A stretch of DNA of 64,000 nt, from the NCBI GenBank assembly GCA_030428565.1, contig JAUIDR010000006.1, positions 22,364-86,363 of the forward strand. Reading direction: 5' to 3'. Positions 26,557 to 35,539 of the stretch are shown in pieces. The DNA comes from Alphaproteobacteria bacterium. GTDB lineage: Bacteria; Pseudomonadota; Alphaproteobacteria; UBA7985; JAUIBT01. The notes below the pieces were generated by a model that saw only the letters and a list, made by a program, of their open reading frames with translations, did no database searches and was not told the DNA's origin. Each line of letters opens with the position of its first letter. Position 1 is the first letter of the stretch. The position numbers were made by a program, and so were the translations under genes.

Positions 26557-27572
26557 CCCCCGGTAAGCTTTGGGGCCTGCGCCGCATGGCCGACGCCCAT
26601 GGCGTGTTCAAAATGACGGCGGTTGACCAGCGCCCTCCGATCAAGGGGCCGATCGCTGCGCACATGGGCGTTGAGACCGCGCCCTGGGATCAGGTGGCCC
26701 GCTTCAAGGCGCTTTTGGTCGAGACTTTGCAGGAGCAGAGCACCGCAATGCTGTTGGACCCGCACTACGCCATTCCGCTCGCCATGGATACGCTCGCGCC
26801 CAGTAAGGGCTTGATCGTGACCCTGGAGGACAGCTTGTTTGACGAGACCGACGGCGGGCGCTTGTCGTCCAACATCGATGATTGGTCGGTCGCGAAAATC
26901 AAGCGCATGGGTGGCGATGCGGTCAAGGTGCTGGCCTGGTATCGCCCGGACGCCAGCGATAGCGTCAAGCAGGCGCAGCAAGACTACGTCAAACAAATCG
27001 GCGAGGATTGCGCGCGTTATGACATTCCTTTCTTGTTTGAGCTGTTGGTCTATCCCTTGGCCAACGATGCCCATCAGACCAAGGACTACATCGAGATGAA
27101 GGGCAAGAAGGCCGACCACGTTCTGGCCTCGGTCGAGGAGTTCGCCAAGCCCGATTACGGTGTCGATGTTTTTAAGTTGGAGAGCCCGGTCAACGCCTCT
27201 GACGCCGACGGTTCGGCGGAGGTGCAGGCGGTGTTTGACGAGATGGCGGGGCTGGCGGGACGGCCCTGGGTTATGTTGTCGGCCGGGGCGGGCAAACCCG
27301 AGTTTCGTAAGGTGCTGGAGCATGCTTTTGCAGCGGGGGCTTCGGGCTTCTTGGCGGGGCGGGCGATTTGGCTGGACGCCTTCGGGGCCTATCCTGATTG
27401 GCAGGCCATCCGGGCGGGCCTCGAAGGACCGGCGCGCGACTATCTTATGGATATTGCTGCCCTGGCCGACGACAAGGCCGCGAATTGGTCCAAGCATGCC
27501 TGTTATGGCGATGCGGGCGCGGTTTTTCAGCCGGTTAGTTCAGATTTTCGCCATGAATACAGCGGTTTTTAG
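26547..27572 (+). CDS. Class I aldolase, LacD/YihT-like (probable sulfofructose-1-phosphate aldolase)
   Basis: A 341-residue class I aldolase of the tagatose-bisphosphate aldolase group. The probable Schiff-base lysine is Lys210 in VDVFKLESPV, and AVDQRPP near residue 25 and GASGFLAGRAIW near the C-terminus are family blocks shared with YihT. In this context it would split sulfofructose 1-phosphate into dihydroxyacetone phosphate and 3-sulfolactaldehyde. It is about 40 residues longer than LacD or YihT, with extra sequence before and after the barrel. Tagatose 1,6-bisphosphate is the alternative substrate. It overlaps the kinase gene and is followed ten bases later by the isomerase gene. Confidence 0.75.
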   Translation: MQLTPGKLWGLRRMADAHGVFKMTAVDQRPPIKGPIAAHMGVETAPWDQVARFKALLVETLQEQSTAMLLDPHYAIPLAMDTLAPSKGLIVTLEDSLFDETDGGRLSSNIDDWSVAKIKRMGGDAVKVLAWYRPDASDSVKQAQQDYVKQIGEDCARYDIPFLFELLVYPLANDAHQTKDYIEMKGKKADHVLASVEEFAKPDYGVDVFKLESPVNASDADGSAEVQAVFDEMAGLAGRPWVMLSAGAGKPEFRKVLEHAFAAGASGFLAGRAIWLDAFGAYPDWQAIRAGLEGPARDYLMDIAALADDKAANWSKHACYGDAGAVFQPVSSDFRHEYSGF

Positions 27573-27581
27573 GGGATCGAG

Positions 27582-28964
27582 ATGAAGCTTGGTATTCTTG
27601 CCCTGGGGCGTGGCACCTTTGACTTGGACTTCGCGGACCAGAACCTAGCCGCCATGTTGGCTGCCCTTGATGCGCAAGGGCACGACTTGGTCGGCCCGCG
27701 CCGCCTGCTGCTGGAGGAGGCCGAGACGCGCGCTGCCATGGACGAGCTTGAAGCAGCAGCGGTCGATCAGGTCCTAATCTTGCAAGTGACATTCACCGAT
27801 GCCTCTCTAACCTGCGCTATTTCGAAACGCTTTGCGCAGCCGCTGTCAATTTGGGCTATTCCTGAACCACGGATCGGCGGGCGGTTGCGGCTCAATTCAT
27901 TTTGTGGACTGAACTTGGCTTCGCATGCGTTGGGTCTGCAGGAGCGGGCTTTCTCTTGGCTCTATGCGGCCCCAGATGCTGCGGTTCAATCGCAATTGAC
28001 TGCTCTGCTGACAGGCGAGCGATTGGCAAAACCAATAGCCTTGGGTGCTGTACCGCCTGCGAGTGATGAAGGCCTAGCGCTTGCCGAGGCGGTCAAGGGC
28101 CAGCGTATCGCCCGCATTGGCGAGCACCCCGCGGGTTTTGATACCTGTGCTTACGATGCCACGGCGTTAGGCGATCTGGCAGGCGTTGAGGTCGATGCCT
28201 TGGAACTCGACGACATGTTCGACGCAGCCAAGGCCGCTCCAGAGGCGACCTGCCGGTCCTTGCGCGAGGTCGTTGCCGGGCAAGTCCAAGGCCTGGATGA
28301 GGTCAACGCAGAAGAATTGGCGCGCTCCTTGCGGCTGAAACTGGGGCTCGAAGCGCTGCGTGCCAAGGGCAAATATGATGCCTTCGCCATTCGCTGTTGG
28401 CCTGAGACCTTTACCGAATACGGCGGCGCGGTCTGCGGTCCTGCGGGCATGCTGGGTGAGGCGCGGGTTCCCTGCGCTTGCGAAGCCGATGTCTATGGTG
28501 CGCTAACGCAGCTGTTTTTGTCAAAGGCAGCCGACGCACCGGTGTTTTTGACGGACTTAGTGGATGTGGACGGTCCAGACGATACGGCTGTGGTCTGGCA
28601 TTGCGGGCAAGCGCCCCTGTCGATGCGCGATCCAGAAGTTGCGGCCGAAGCCACCATTCACACCAACCGCAAGCAGCCGCTGTTGTATCAGTTTACGCTG
28701 CGACCCGGGCCGGTGACCTTGCTGCGCATCTCTCAAGCACGCAACACGCCGCAAATGATTTTGGGGCTGGCCGATATGCAGGCGCGGCCCATGTCCTTTA
28801 CTGGAACCTCGGGCGTTCTGCGGTTTCGCCGTCCCGCCGACCAGGTGTTGAGCGATATCATCGACAGCGGCCTGGAGCACCACCTTGCCCTTGCTTATGG
28901 CGATCATCGCGCGGTTTTGCGCGGCCTCGCCGGGGCCCTCAATCTTCCCATTGTTGAATTGTAA
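27582..28964 (+). CDS. L-fucose/L-arabinose isomerase-like protein (candidate sulfoquinovose isomerase)
   Basis: A 460-residue protein resembling the L-fucose isomerase-like fold by its layout and its acidic and histidine metal-site candidates in the C-terminal half: Glu275 (CWPETF), Glu301 (CEADV), Asp325/328/330 and His340 (VVWHCGQAP). These enzymes interconvert aldoses and ketoses with a divalent metal. A fucose-isomerase-like enzyme (SqvD) performs the first step of the sulfo-EMP2 pathway, converting sulfoquinovose to sulfofructose, so its place between a YihV-like kinase, aldolase and mutarotase fits. An unsubstituted 6-deoxyhexose such as fucose or rhamnose remains possible. Confidence 0.7.
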   Translation: MKLGILALGRGTFDLDFADQNLAAMLAALDAQGHDLVGPRRLLLEEAETRAAMDELEAAAVDQVLILQVTFTDASLTCAISKRFAQPLSIWAIPEPRIGGRLRLNSFCGLNLASHALGLQERAFSWLYAAPDAAVQSQLTALLTGERLAKPIALGAVPPASDEGLALAEAVKGQRIARIGEHPAGFDTCAYDATALGDLAGVEVDALELDDMFDAAKAAPEATCRSLREVVAGQVQGLDEVNAEELARSLRLKLGLEALRAKGKYDAFAIRCWPETFTEYGGAVCGPAGMLGEARVPCACEADVYGALTQLFLSKAADAPVFLTDLVDVDGPDDTAVVWHCGQAPLSMRDPEVAAEATIHTNRKQPLLYQFTLRPGPVTLLRISQARNTPQMILGLADMQARPMSFTGTSGVLRFRRPADQVLSDIIDSGLEHHLALAYGDHRAVLRGLAGALNLPIVEL

Positions 28965-28981
28965 GTCGCGGAGCTTTCGCC

Positions 28982-30079
28982 ATGATTGTTCGTTACGGTG
29001 TGATTGGCTCTGGCATGATGGGCCAGGAGCATATCCGCAATCTTGCCCTGTTGGAGGGGGCAAAAGTCACCGCAATTGCGGATCAAAACGCTGATATGAG
29101 AGCGCAGGCGGGGGCGCTGCTAGAGCCGCAAGCCCAGGTATTTGCAGACTATAAGCAGCTTGTCGCCTCGGGCGCTTGTGATGCGCTGGTGGTGGCCACG
29201 CCAAACGACCTTCATCACGCGATGATGCTGGACTTGCTGGAATCGCCGCTGCCGATCCTGTGCGAAAAGCCGCTCTGTACTACGGTCAGTGAGTGTCGTG
29301 ATGTTGTGGCTAAAGCGGAAGGTCGCGCGGCCCCGGTCTGGGTGGCGATGGAATACCGCTATATGGACCCGGTGCAGCGCTTGCTTGAGGAAGTGGGGGC
29401 TGGGCGCATCGGCCAACCACGCATGGTGGCCATCCGTGAGCACCGCTTTCCTTTCCTAGACAAGGTGGCGGCTTGGAACCGCTTCAACGCGAGCACCGGC
29501 GGCACTTTGGTCGAAAAATGCTGTCATTTCTGGGATCTGATGCGGCTCATTCTGCAATCAAATCCGCGGCGGGTCTATGCTTCTGCCCGGCAGGATGTGA
29601 ACCACAAGGGTGAAGCCTACGATGGCCGAGCACCGGACATCTTAGACAATGCCTTTGTCACGCTCGACTTCGAGAATGGCGCGCGGGCGATGCTGGATCT
29701 TTGCATGTTTGCAGAGGGCTCGCGCTGGCAGGAAGTTGTGTCGGTCACTGGGGATCTGGCGCGAATTGATGCCAAGGTGCCTGGTCCTGCGCGTTTTTCG
29801 GCCAACGGGCATCAGCACGCCGCCGAACTGGAGATCTCTGAGCGCGCCAGCAAAACTGTCACCCGCGAAACGATTACCGGCGACCCGCGCATTTTGGCGG
29901 CAGGCGACCATTTTGGCTCGACCTTCTATCAGCATGAGCGCTTCTTGCGCTTGATCCAGACAGGCGTTGGCAAGCCAGAAGTCGATTTGAAAGACGGCCT
30001 CTGGTCGGTTCTGATCGGGCAGGCTGCCGAGCAGAGCGCTCGCAGCGGCCAAGCTGTTGAACTGGGGGACCTAAAATGA
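28982..30079 (+). CDS. Gfo/Idh/MocA family protein (candidate NAD-dependent sulfoquinovosidase or sugar dehydrogenase)
   Basis: A 365-residue protein with the Rossmann GSGMMG at residues 9-14 and the EKP motif at 95-97. The segment REHRFPFL-x-KV followed by GGTLVEKCCHFWDLM lies in the substrate-binding half and is distinctive. Members normally oxidise sugars or cyclitols. A branch of this fold, glycoside hydrolase family GH188, works as an NAD-dependent sulfoquinovosidase, and such genes accompany sulfo-EMP2 clusters; assignment here rests on context. No other glycosidase is encoded nearby. The stop overlaps the next gene by four bases. Confidence 0.65.
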   Translation: MIVRYGVIGSGMMGQEHIRNLALLEGAKVTAIADQNADMRAQAGALLEPQAQVFADYKQLVASGACDALVVATPNDLHHAMMLDLLESPLPILCEKPLCTTVSECRDVVAKAEGRAAPVWVAMEYRYMDPVQRLLEEVGAGRIGQPRMVAIREHRFPFLDKVAAWNRFNASTGGTLVEKCCHFWDLMRLILQSNPRRVYASARQDVNHKGEAYDGRAPDILDNAFVTLDFENGARAMLDLCMFAEGSRWQEVVSVTGDLARIDAKVPGPARFSANGHQHAAELEISERASKTVTRETITGDPRILAAGDHFGSTFYQHERFLRLIQTGVGKPEVDLKDGLWSVLIGQAAEQSARSGQAVELGDLK

Positions 30080-31068
30080 CTCATTTTGGACAACTGCCGA
30101 GCGGCGAGAGCGTCGAACGGGTTGCGATTTCTGGCGGCGGCCTTCGCGCCCATGTCCTCACTTACGGTGCTGTATTGCAGGATCTTTTCCTGGAAGGACA
30201 CGCCGCCCCCTTGGTGTTGGGCTTCGATAATCTGGCCGCCTACCTAAACCATTCTCCCTATTTCGGGGCCACGGCTGGGCGTTGCGCCAATCGCATTCGC
30301 GATGGACACTTGGAGCTAGACGGGCAGAGCTATCAGCTCGACACCAACTTTTTGGGCAAACACTGTCTGCACGGCGGCGTGGCAGGCATGGGCAAGAAGC
30401 TTTGGCGCCTTGAGCGCCATGATGCCAGCGCTGTCGTGCTTCGCCATGAGTCGCCCGATGGTGACATGGGTTTCCCGGGCGACTTGCAGGCACGCTTGCG
30501 CATCTGTCTATTGGAGGGCGGTGTGCTGGATATCGTCATGGAAGCGACGACCAACGCGCCAACGCTCTGCAACCTGGCCCATCATAGCTATTTCGTGTTG
30601 GACGATAGCGGCTCGGTCGCGGACCATCAGCTTCAGATCGCCGCGCAGCGCTATACGCCGGTAGACGAGGAACTCATACCCACCGGCGAACTGGCGTCGG
30701 TCGTTGGCACGCGGTTTGATTTTCGCCGGCCCGCCGCTGTGGCGCAGGGCCAACCCTTGCTCGATCACAATTTTTGCCTGTCAAACGAGCGCGAGGCCTT
30801 GAGGCCGATGGCTTGGTTGCGGAGCTCGAAATCCGGCGTCAGCATGGAGCTGCGCACCACCGAGCCGGGGTTGCAGGTTTACGATGGGGCCAAGGTTAAC
30901 ATCGACCCGCCAGGCCTGGATGGACGGCCGATGCGCGCGAATGCGGGCATTGCCTTGGAGCCTCAGGTCTGGCCTGACGCCAACCATCATCCGCATTTCC
31001 CGCAAGCCATCTTGCGGCCTGGCCAGAGCTATCGCCAGCACACACAGTACATCTTTTCGAAGGGCTAG
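30076..31068 (+). CDS. Aldose 1-epimerase (sugar mutarotase)
   Basis: A 330-residue galactose mutarotase-fold protein. Catalytic residues are recognisable: His99 in HCLHGG, His170 in AHHSYF and Glu296 in ALEPQ. It speeds conversion between alpha and beta anomers of the free sugar, which matters when a glycosidase releases one anomer and the isomerase needs another. Sulfoquinovose mutarotases belong to this family. It overlaps the preceding gene by four bases and the dehydrogenase follows two bases after its stop. Confidence 0.88.
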   Translation: MTHFGQLPSGESVERVAISGGGLRAHVLTYGAVLQDLFLEGHAAPLVLGFDNLAAYLNHSPYFGATAGRCANRIRDGHLELDGQSYQLDTNFLGKHCLHGGVAGMGKKLWRLERHDASAVVLRHESPDGDMGFPGDLQARLRICLLEGGVLDIVMEATTNAPTLCNLAHHSYFVLDDSGSVADHQLQIAAQRYTPVDEELIPTGELASVVGTRFDFRRPAAVAQGQPLLDHNFCLSNEREALRPMAWLRSSKSGVSMELRTTEPGLQVYDGAKVNIDPPGLDGRPMRANAGIALEPQVWPDANHHPHFPQAILRPGQSYRQHTQYIFSKG

Positions 31069-31070
31069 AA

Positions 31071-32525
31071 ATGAGCGATTTCAACGGACTAATGATGCAG
31101 GCCAACCTGGTCGGCGGAGAGTGGATCGCAGCCGATAATGCTCAACAGCTGGCCGTCACCAACCCAGCAACCGGCGCCGTCCTCGGGCAAGTTCCCAACT
31201 GCGGCGAAGCCGAGACCCAGCGCGCTATTGCTGCCGCTGCCGCTGCCTTTGATGACTATTCGCGCAGCGATTTGTCATTTCGCGTGGGTCTGTTGCACGA
31301 CCTTCACGACGCCTTAATGGACAATCAAGAACCGCTAGCGCAGCTCTTGACCGCTGAGCAAGGCAAGCCCTTGTTCGAAGCGCGTGGAGAGATTGCCATC
31401 GGGGCGGCCTATGTGCGCTGGTTCGCCGAAGAGATCCGCCGCACTAAGGGCGAAATCGTCCCGGCGCCGGTCTCGGGACGTCGGCTGTTGGTCACCCATC
31501 ATCCTGTGGGCGTCGTGGGGGCCATCACCCCTTGGAACTTCCCGTCTTCCATGCTAGCGCGCAAGCTTGGTCCTGCGCTGGCCGCGGGCTGTACTCTGAT
31601 CGTGAAGCCTGCCAGCGCCACACCCTATTCCGGCTTGGCCTGGGGCAAACTCTGCCAGGATGTCGGATTTCCGGCTGGTGTCGTAAATATCGTGACAGGC
31701 TCGGCGCGCGCCATCGGTGGGGCCATCATGCAGAGCTCAGAGGTTCGCAAAGTGACCTTCACCGGCTCGACGGAAGTCGGTAAGACCTTGCTGCGCCAGG
31801 CCGCTGATACGGTCAAGAAGGTCTCGATGGAGCTAGGCGGCAATGCACCTTTCATCGTTTTCGACGATGCCGACCTAGATGCTGCGGTGGCAGGGGCCAT
31901 GATCGCCAAGTATCGCAACATGGGCCAGACCTGCGTTTGTACCAACCGCTTCTATGTTCAGGCCGGCATTCACGATGCCTTTGTCGAGCGCCTGACCCAA
32001 GCTACTGCTGCGCTTGTTGTCGGCAACGGCGCTGAGGACGGCGTACAGCAGGGGCCCCTGATCGACATCGAAGCGGTCGAGAAAGTGGAAGCTCTGATCG
32101 CCGATGCCAGGGCCAAGGGCGGCCAAGTCGTGCAGGGTGGCAACCGCCACGCCAACGCGGGCACCTTCTTTGAGCCCACCGTCATCACGGGCGCGACTGC
32201 GGACATGCGCTTTGCCAGCGAAGAGATTTTCGGGCCTCTTGCGGCGGTGTTCAAATTCGACAGCGAAGAAGACGTCATTGAGGCGGCCAACGCCACCCGC
32301 TTTGGCTTGGCAGCCTATGCCTATACGCGCGACCTTGGCCGTAGCTTCCGACTGAACGCGCGTCTGGACTATGGTCTGATTGGCATCAATACGGGCATGG
32401 TGGCCACGGTTGAAGCGCCCTTTGGGGGCGTCAAAGAAAGTGGCATGGGCAAGGAGGGCGGCAGCCAAGGGCTGGAGGACTATATGGTCGGCAAATACAC
32501 CTGTCTTGAAGGGCTGGGCGCATGA
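31071..32525 (+). CDS. GabD-like aldehyde dehydrogenase (candidate 3-sulfolactaldehyde dehydrogenase)
   Basis: A 484-residue NAD(P) aldehyde dehydrogenase of the succinate-semialdehyde dehydrogenase group, with Asn156 in PWNFP, Glu254 in MELGGN and nucleophile Cys288 in GQTCVCTNR. Sulfolactaldehyde dehydrogenases of known sulfoglycolytic pathways are GabD relatives, and an aldolase product aldehyde needs such an enzyme here. It would make 3-sulfolactate; lactaldehyde or succinate semialdehyde are alternatives. It is the sixth gene of the operon and overlaps the last gene by four bases. Confidence 0.78.
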   Translation: MSDFNGLMMQANLVGGEWIAADNAQQLAVTNPATGAVLGQVPNCGEAETQRAIAAAAAAFDDYSRSDLSFRVGLLHDLHDALMDNQEPLAQLLTAEQGKPLFEARGEIAIGAAYVRWFAEEIRRTKGEIVPAPVSGRRLLVTHHPVGVVGAITPWNFPSSMLARKLGPALAAGCTLIVKPASATPYSGLAWGKLCQDVGFPAGVVNIVTGSARAIGGAIMQSSEVRKVTFTGSTEVGKTLLRQAADTVKKVSMELGGNAPFIVFDDADLDAAVAGAMIAKYRNMGQTCVCTNRFYVQAGIHDAFVERLTQATAALVVGNGAEDGVQQGPLIDIEAVEKVEALIADARAKGGQVVQGGNRHANAGTFFEPTVITGATADMRFASEEIFGPLAAVFKFDSEEDVIEAANATRFGLAAYAYTRDLGRSFRLNARLDYGLIGINTGMVATVEAPFGGVKESGMGKEGGSQGLEDYMVGKYTCLEGLGA

Positions 32526-33436
32526 TCCTTGTCACGGAATTCATGGATCAGGCTGCGGTCGATCGCATGTGCGAACAGCACAGCGTTATTTACGAGCCCG
32601 CCTTGGCCGATCGCCAACAGGACATTCCGGCCGCTCTGACTGACGCGACGGCGCTGATTGTGCGCAATCGCACGCAAGTTACGACGGCGCTGCTGGCATC
32701 GGCTCCAAAGCTGAAGGTCGTGGGGCGCCTGGGTGTGGGGCTGGACAATATCGACCTGGAGGCTTGTGCGGCGCGCGGGGTCGAGGTGATACCCGCCACC
32801 GGGGCCAACACCCTGTCCGTCGCCGAGTACGTCGTCACCAACGCTTTGGTTTTGTTGCGCAATGCCTACCAGGCGCGGGCACGCATGGAGGCAGGCGAGT
32901 GGCCGCGCGCGGATTGCTCGGGCCGCGAGGTGGCCGGGCGTTGGCTCGGTTTGATCGGCTACGGCGCGATTGCGCGCAAGACGGCAGAGCTGGCAATGGC
33001 GCTGGGCATGCAGGTCTGCGCCTATGATCCCGTGCTCGCGCACGATGATCCGGCTTGGTCGGGCGTCCGTCGCTGCGAGCTTGGCGAACTGCTGGCTTTG
33101 AGCGACGCAGTCAGCCTGCACGTGCCTCTGGTCGATGCGACCCGCCATCTCATCAACGCTGAGACCCTGGCGCAGATGGATAGCGATGCGGTTTTGATCA
33201 ACGCTGCGCGCGGCGGGGTGGTGGATGAGGCGGCCTTGGCGGCGGCGATGCGCGATGGGCGGCTTGCCGGTGCCGCGTTGGACGTGTTCGAGACCGAGCC
33301 CCTGACTGCCGAGGCTGCGCAGGTCTTTGCCGGTTTGGACAATCTGATCCTGACCCCCCATATCGCCGGAGTGACCCAGGACAGCAACGAACGGGTCAGC
33401 GCGCTGATCGCCGACGCCGTGCTGGCCCGGCTTTAG
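32522..33436 (+). CDS. D-2-hydroxyacid dehydrogenase, sulfolactate dehydrogenase (SlcC)-like
   Basis: A 304-residue D-2-hydroxyacid dehydrogenase with NAD-binding GLIGYGAIA and the catalytic Arg (NAARGG), Glu (FETEP) and His (TPHIAG). Its opening (VTEFMDQAAVDRM) and the IVRNRTQV segment recall (S)-sulfolactate dehydrogenase SlcC, which oxidises sulfolactate to 3-sulfopyruvate and belongs to this family. That resemblance is from memory. If correct, the operon carries the carbon-sulfur unit one step past sulfolactate. Other 2-hydroxyacids are possible. It is the last gene of the operon, 336 bases from the convergent transketolase gene. Confidence 0.75.
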   Translation: MILVTEFMDQAAVDRMCEQHSVIYEPALADRQQDIPAALTDATALIVRNRTQVTTALLASAPKLKVVGRLGVGLDNIDLEACAARGVEVIPATGANTLSVAEYVVTNALVLLRNAYQARARMEAGEWPRADCSGREVAGRWLGLIGYGAIARKTAELAMALGMQVCAYDPVLAHDDPAWSGVRRCELGELLALSDAVSLHVPLVDATRHLINAETLAQMDSDAVLINAARGGVVDEAALAAAMRDGRLAGAALDVFETEPLTAEAAQVFAGLDNLILTPHIAGVTQDSNERVSALIADAVLARL

Positions 33437-33611
33437 GGCGGGCATTGCCATTCTGCCGCTGTTGGCGGATATTTTGCTGGCGCCGCTTGTCTTTGCAATC
33501 GGGTATAAGTGCCTCTGTCCAGAGCGAAGGGCGCTAGATTAGCAACAGCCCGTCCGCTCTAGCCGACTGATTTCTAATGCAAGTCCATGCTCACTCGTGT
33601 TGCCACTCAAT

Positions 33612-33669
33612 CGCGGCTTGGTGAAAACGCGGCTTGGTGAAAACGCGGCTTGGTGAAAACGCGGCTTGT
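33612..33669. repeat. Tandem 16-base repeat, about 3.6 copies
   Basis: Three exact copies of CGCGGCTTGGTGAAAA (33612-33627, 33628-33643, 33644-33659) and a partial fourth to 33669 lie between two convergent operons. The units are contiguous, so this is not a CRISPR array. It may be a slippage product or a binding array; nothing else is evident. Confidence 0.9.
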
Positions 33670-33683
33670 TGCGTGGTTTTTCC

Positions 33684-33727
33684 AAAAAAACCGGGCATTG
33701 TTTTGCAAAAACAAAAGCTTACCCGGT
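33684..33727 (-). terminator. Probable rho-independent terminator of the transketolase operon
   Basis: On the reverse strand ACCGGG (33727-33722) pairs with CCCGGT (33695-33690) around an inner partly self-complementary loop rich in TTTTG/CAAAA, and runs into seven T residues. It lies about 45 bases beyond the stop of the transketolase C-terminal gene. Confidence 0.65.
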
Positions 33728-33772
33728 AACTAGTGTAGCAGTTCAGAATTTGTGGTCCAGCCGCAAAGAGGG

Positions 33773-34708
33773 CTAGCCCGCGAGCGCTAGGCCCTGACGC
33801 TGGCTGAAGTCCTGCACCACTTGGCGCACCTGCGCCAGGGTCAGGCCGTGTTCTTCGCGCAGGTAGGCATAGCTGCCGCAATACTTGGAGTAGCGGTCGG
33901 CGATACCAACGCGCTTGATCGGCAACGGTGCTGCCTCGCTCAGAGCCTCGCAGACTGCCGAGCCCATGCCGGCGAAGACGGAATGCTCTTCCAGCGTCAC
34001 CACGGCTTGATGCCGCTGGGCTAGTGCGATCAGCGCCGCCTCGGGCAGGGGCTTTATCAGCGGCAGGCTGTAGGCGGCTATGCTAGCGGGGACCTCGGCC
34101 GCCAGATCGCGCGCCAGGGCCACCATGGAGCCCGTCGCCACCAGCGCCAGAGGCTGGTTCGAAGCGCCTGCCAAAGGGCAAAGCCCAGCGGCGTCTGGGC
34201 CCATAGGCTGAGCGTGGACCGCGCCGACATCGGCTTTGCCGATCCGAATATAGCTGGGGCGTTGACCCGCGTAGGCGCGCTCTAACGCCCAAGCCATCTC
34301 AACGTCATCACAGGGTGAATAGACATCCAGGCCCGCAATGGCGCGGCTACAGGCGATATCTTCAGCGCACTGGTGGCTGGTTCCCAGCGTTGAATAGACA
34401 AAGCCAGCGCCATCACCAAACAGCACCACCGGTAGGCCATCGTGGGCGATATCTAGCTTGATTTGCTCGACGACGCGGGTCGGGATGAAGGCGGCCAGAC
34501 CATAGACGAAGGGGCGGTAGCCCCCACGCGCCAAGCCCGCTGCCACGCCGACCATATTCTGTTCGGCCACCCCGCAATTGAGGTACTGGTCGGGGCACGC
34601 GCGACGCAGCTCGTCAAACAGCGCATAGCCGTGATCGCCGGTCAGCAAAATGAAGCGCTCGTCCTTTTTGGCCAGATCGACCAGGAACTTTGAGAAGACC
34701 TCGCGCAC
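33773..34708 (-). CDS. Transketolase-like protein, C-terminal (pyrimidine-binding) subunit
   Basis: A 311-residue protein covering the second half of transketolase: the pyrimidine-binding domain (LTGDHGYALFDELR, then CGVAEQNMVGVAAGLA with the catalytic glutamate) and the C-terminal domain. It follows the N-terminal subunit by three bases, so the enzyme is a split heteromer. Split transketolases occur in sugar-nucleotide and natural product loci, where they move a two-carbon ketol unit. The neighbourhood of CDP-dideoxyhexose genes argues for a role in sugar branching and not in the pentose phosphate pathway. Confidence 0.82.
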   Translation of the reverse strand: MREVFSKFLVDLAKKDERFILLTGDHGYALFDELRRACPDQYLNCGVAEQNMVGVAAGLARGGYRPFVYGLAAFIPTRVVEQIKLDIAHDGLPVVLFGDGAGFVYSTLGTSHQCAEDIACSRAIAGLDVYSPCDDVEMAWALERAYAGQRPSYIRIGKADVGAVHAQPMGPDAAGLCPLAGASNQPLALVATGSMVALARDLAAEVPASIAAYSLPLIKPLPEAALIALAQRHQAVVTLEEHSVFAGMGSAVCEALSEAAPLPIKRVGIADRYSKYCGSYAYLREEHGLTLAQVRQVVQDFSQRQGLALAG

Positions 34709-34711
34709 GGT

Positions 34712-35539
34712 TCAGTCCTCCAATTCGCGGTTGGCTTGGGCAAAGGTCTCGTCGGTTAGCCGCGAGTAGTGCCAGGCGTTGTTGTTCTCCATAAAGCTGA
34801 CGCCCTTGCCTTTGACGGTCTTGGCGATCAGTGCTTTGGGGCGCGGGTCTTGACCGTCACAAAAGCGGGTCAAAGCGGCGTGCAGCGCCGTCTCGTCGTG
34901 GCCGTCCACAACAGCCGCTTCAAAGCCAAAGCTGGCGAATTTGGCCTCCATCGCGCCCAGGTCCATGATGTCAGCCGTGGAGCCCATGGCTTGCAGACCG
35001 TTTTCGTCCACGATGGTGATGAAATTGGCAAGCTTGTGCTGAGCGGCCAACAGCGCGCCTTCCCAGATGGGCCCCTCGTTGCTCTCGCCGTCGCCGATAA
35101 TGCAAAATGTTCGCTGCTGGCTGCCGCTGCGTTTGGCGGCCAGGGCCAGCCCCAAGGCGACGCTGAAACCATGCCCCAGCGAACCCGACGTGACCTCTAG
35201 CCCTTGCGTGCGCGAGTCCGACAGGCCCATAAGCGCGCTGCCGTCGGAAAAATAGCGCGCGACGTGGCTGTCATCCAGCCAGCCGCGCTCCAGCATGCAA
35301 GCGTATTGTGCCATGACGCCGTGGCCCTTGCTGAGCGCCAAGTAGTCGCGCTGCGGGTGGTCGGGATCATTGCCGGGGTAGCGCAGAAAATCGCGGTGTA
35401 GGACGGCCAATATTTCGACCAGGGAAAAGCTGCAACCGATATGAACCGCGTTGCCCGCTTTGGCCATGGCCAGGATGCTACGACGCAATTGCTTTGGATC
35501 GAAAGCGCCGGCGAAGTAGTTGGCTTGGGTGCTGCTCAC
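34712..35539 (-). CDS. Transketolase-like protein, N-terminal (ThDP pyrophosphate-binding) subunit
   Basis: A 275-residue protein equal to the N-terminal third of transketolase. The ThDP-Mg motif is GDG at 149-151 with Asn180 in DENG, and LSKGHG near residue 69 and SLGHGFSVALG near residue 120 are family hallmarks. The start overlaps the glycosyltransferase stop by four bases, and the C-terminal subunit follows, so the two subunits and the glycosyltransferase are one operon. The pair should transfer a two-carbon group onto an aldehyde or keto-sugar acceptor. Confidence 0.82.
   Translation of the reverse strand: MSSTQANYFAGAFDPKQLRRSILAMAKAGNAVHIGCSFSLVEILAVLHRDFLRYPGNDPDHPQRDYLALSKGHGVMAQYACMLERGWLDDSHVARYFSDGSALMGLSDSRTQGLEVTSGSLGHGFSVALGLALAAKRSGSQQRTFCIIGDGESNEGPIWEGALLAAQHKLANFITIVDENGLQAMGSTADIMDLGAMEAKFASFGFEAAVVDGHDETALHAALTRFCDGQDPRPKALIAKTVKGKGVSFMENNNAWHYSRLTDETFAQANRELED

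Larger units (their letters stand above)
33437..33772. other. Intergenic region between convergent operons
   Basis: No coding sequence is evident in these 336 bases. They hold a 16-base tandem repeat and a hairpin with a T tract (both listed separately) and, around 33520-33560, an imperfect inverted repeat built on AGAGCG/CGCTCT that could end the leftward or rightward transcript. Confidence 0.6.

Noticed and set aside
33612..33669. Possible CRISPR array
   Set aside because: The 16-base units are contiguous with no spacers, and no cas genes were seen; it is a plain tandem repeat.
33773..35539. Split transketolase as part of the sulfosugar (sulfo-TK) pathway
   Set aside because: The genes are on the opposite strand, end at their own terminator and are translationally coupled to a GtrB-like glycosyltransferase, so they belong to the polysaccharide island.
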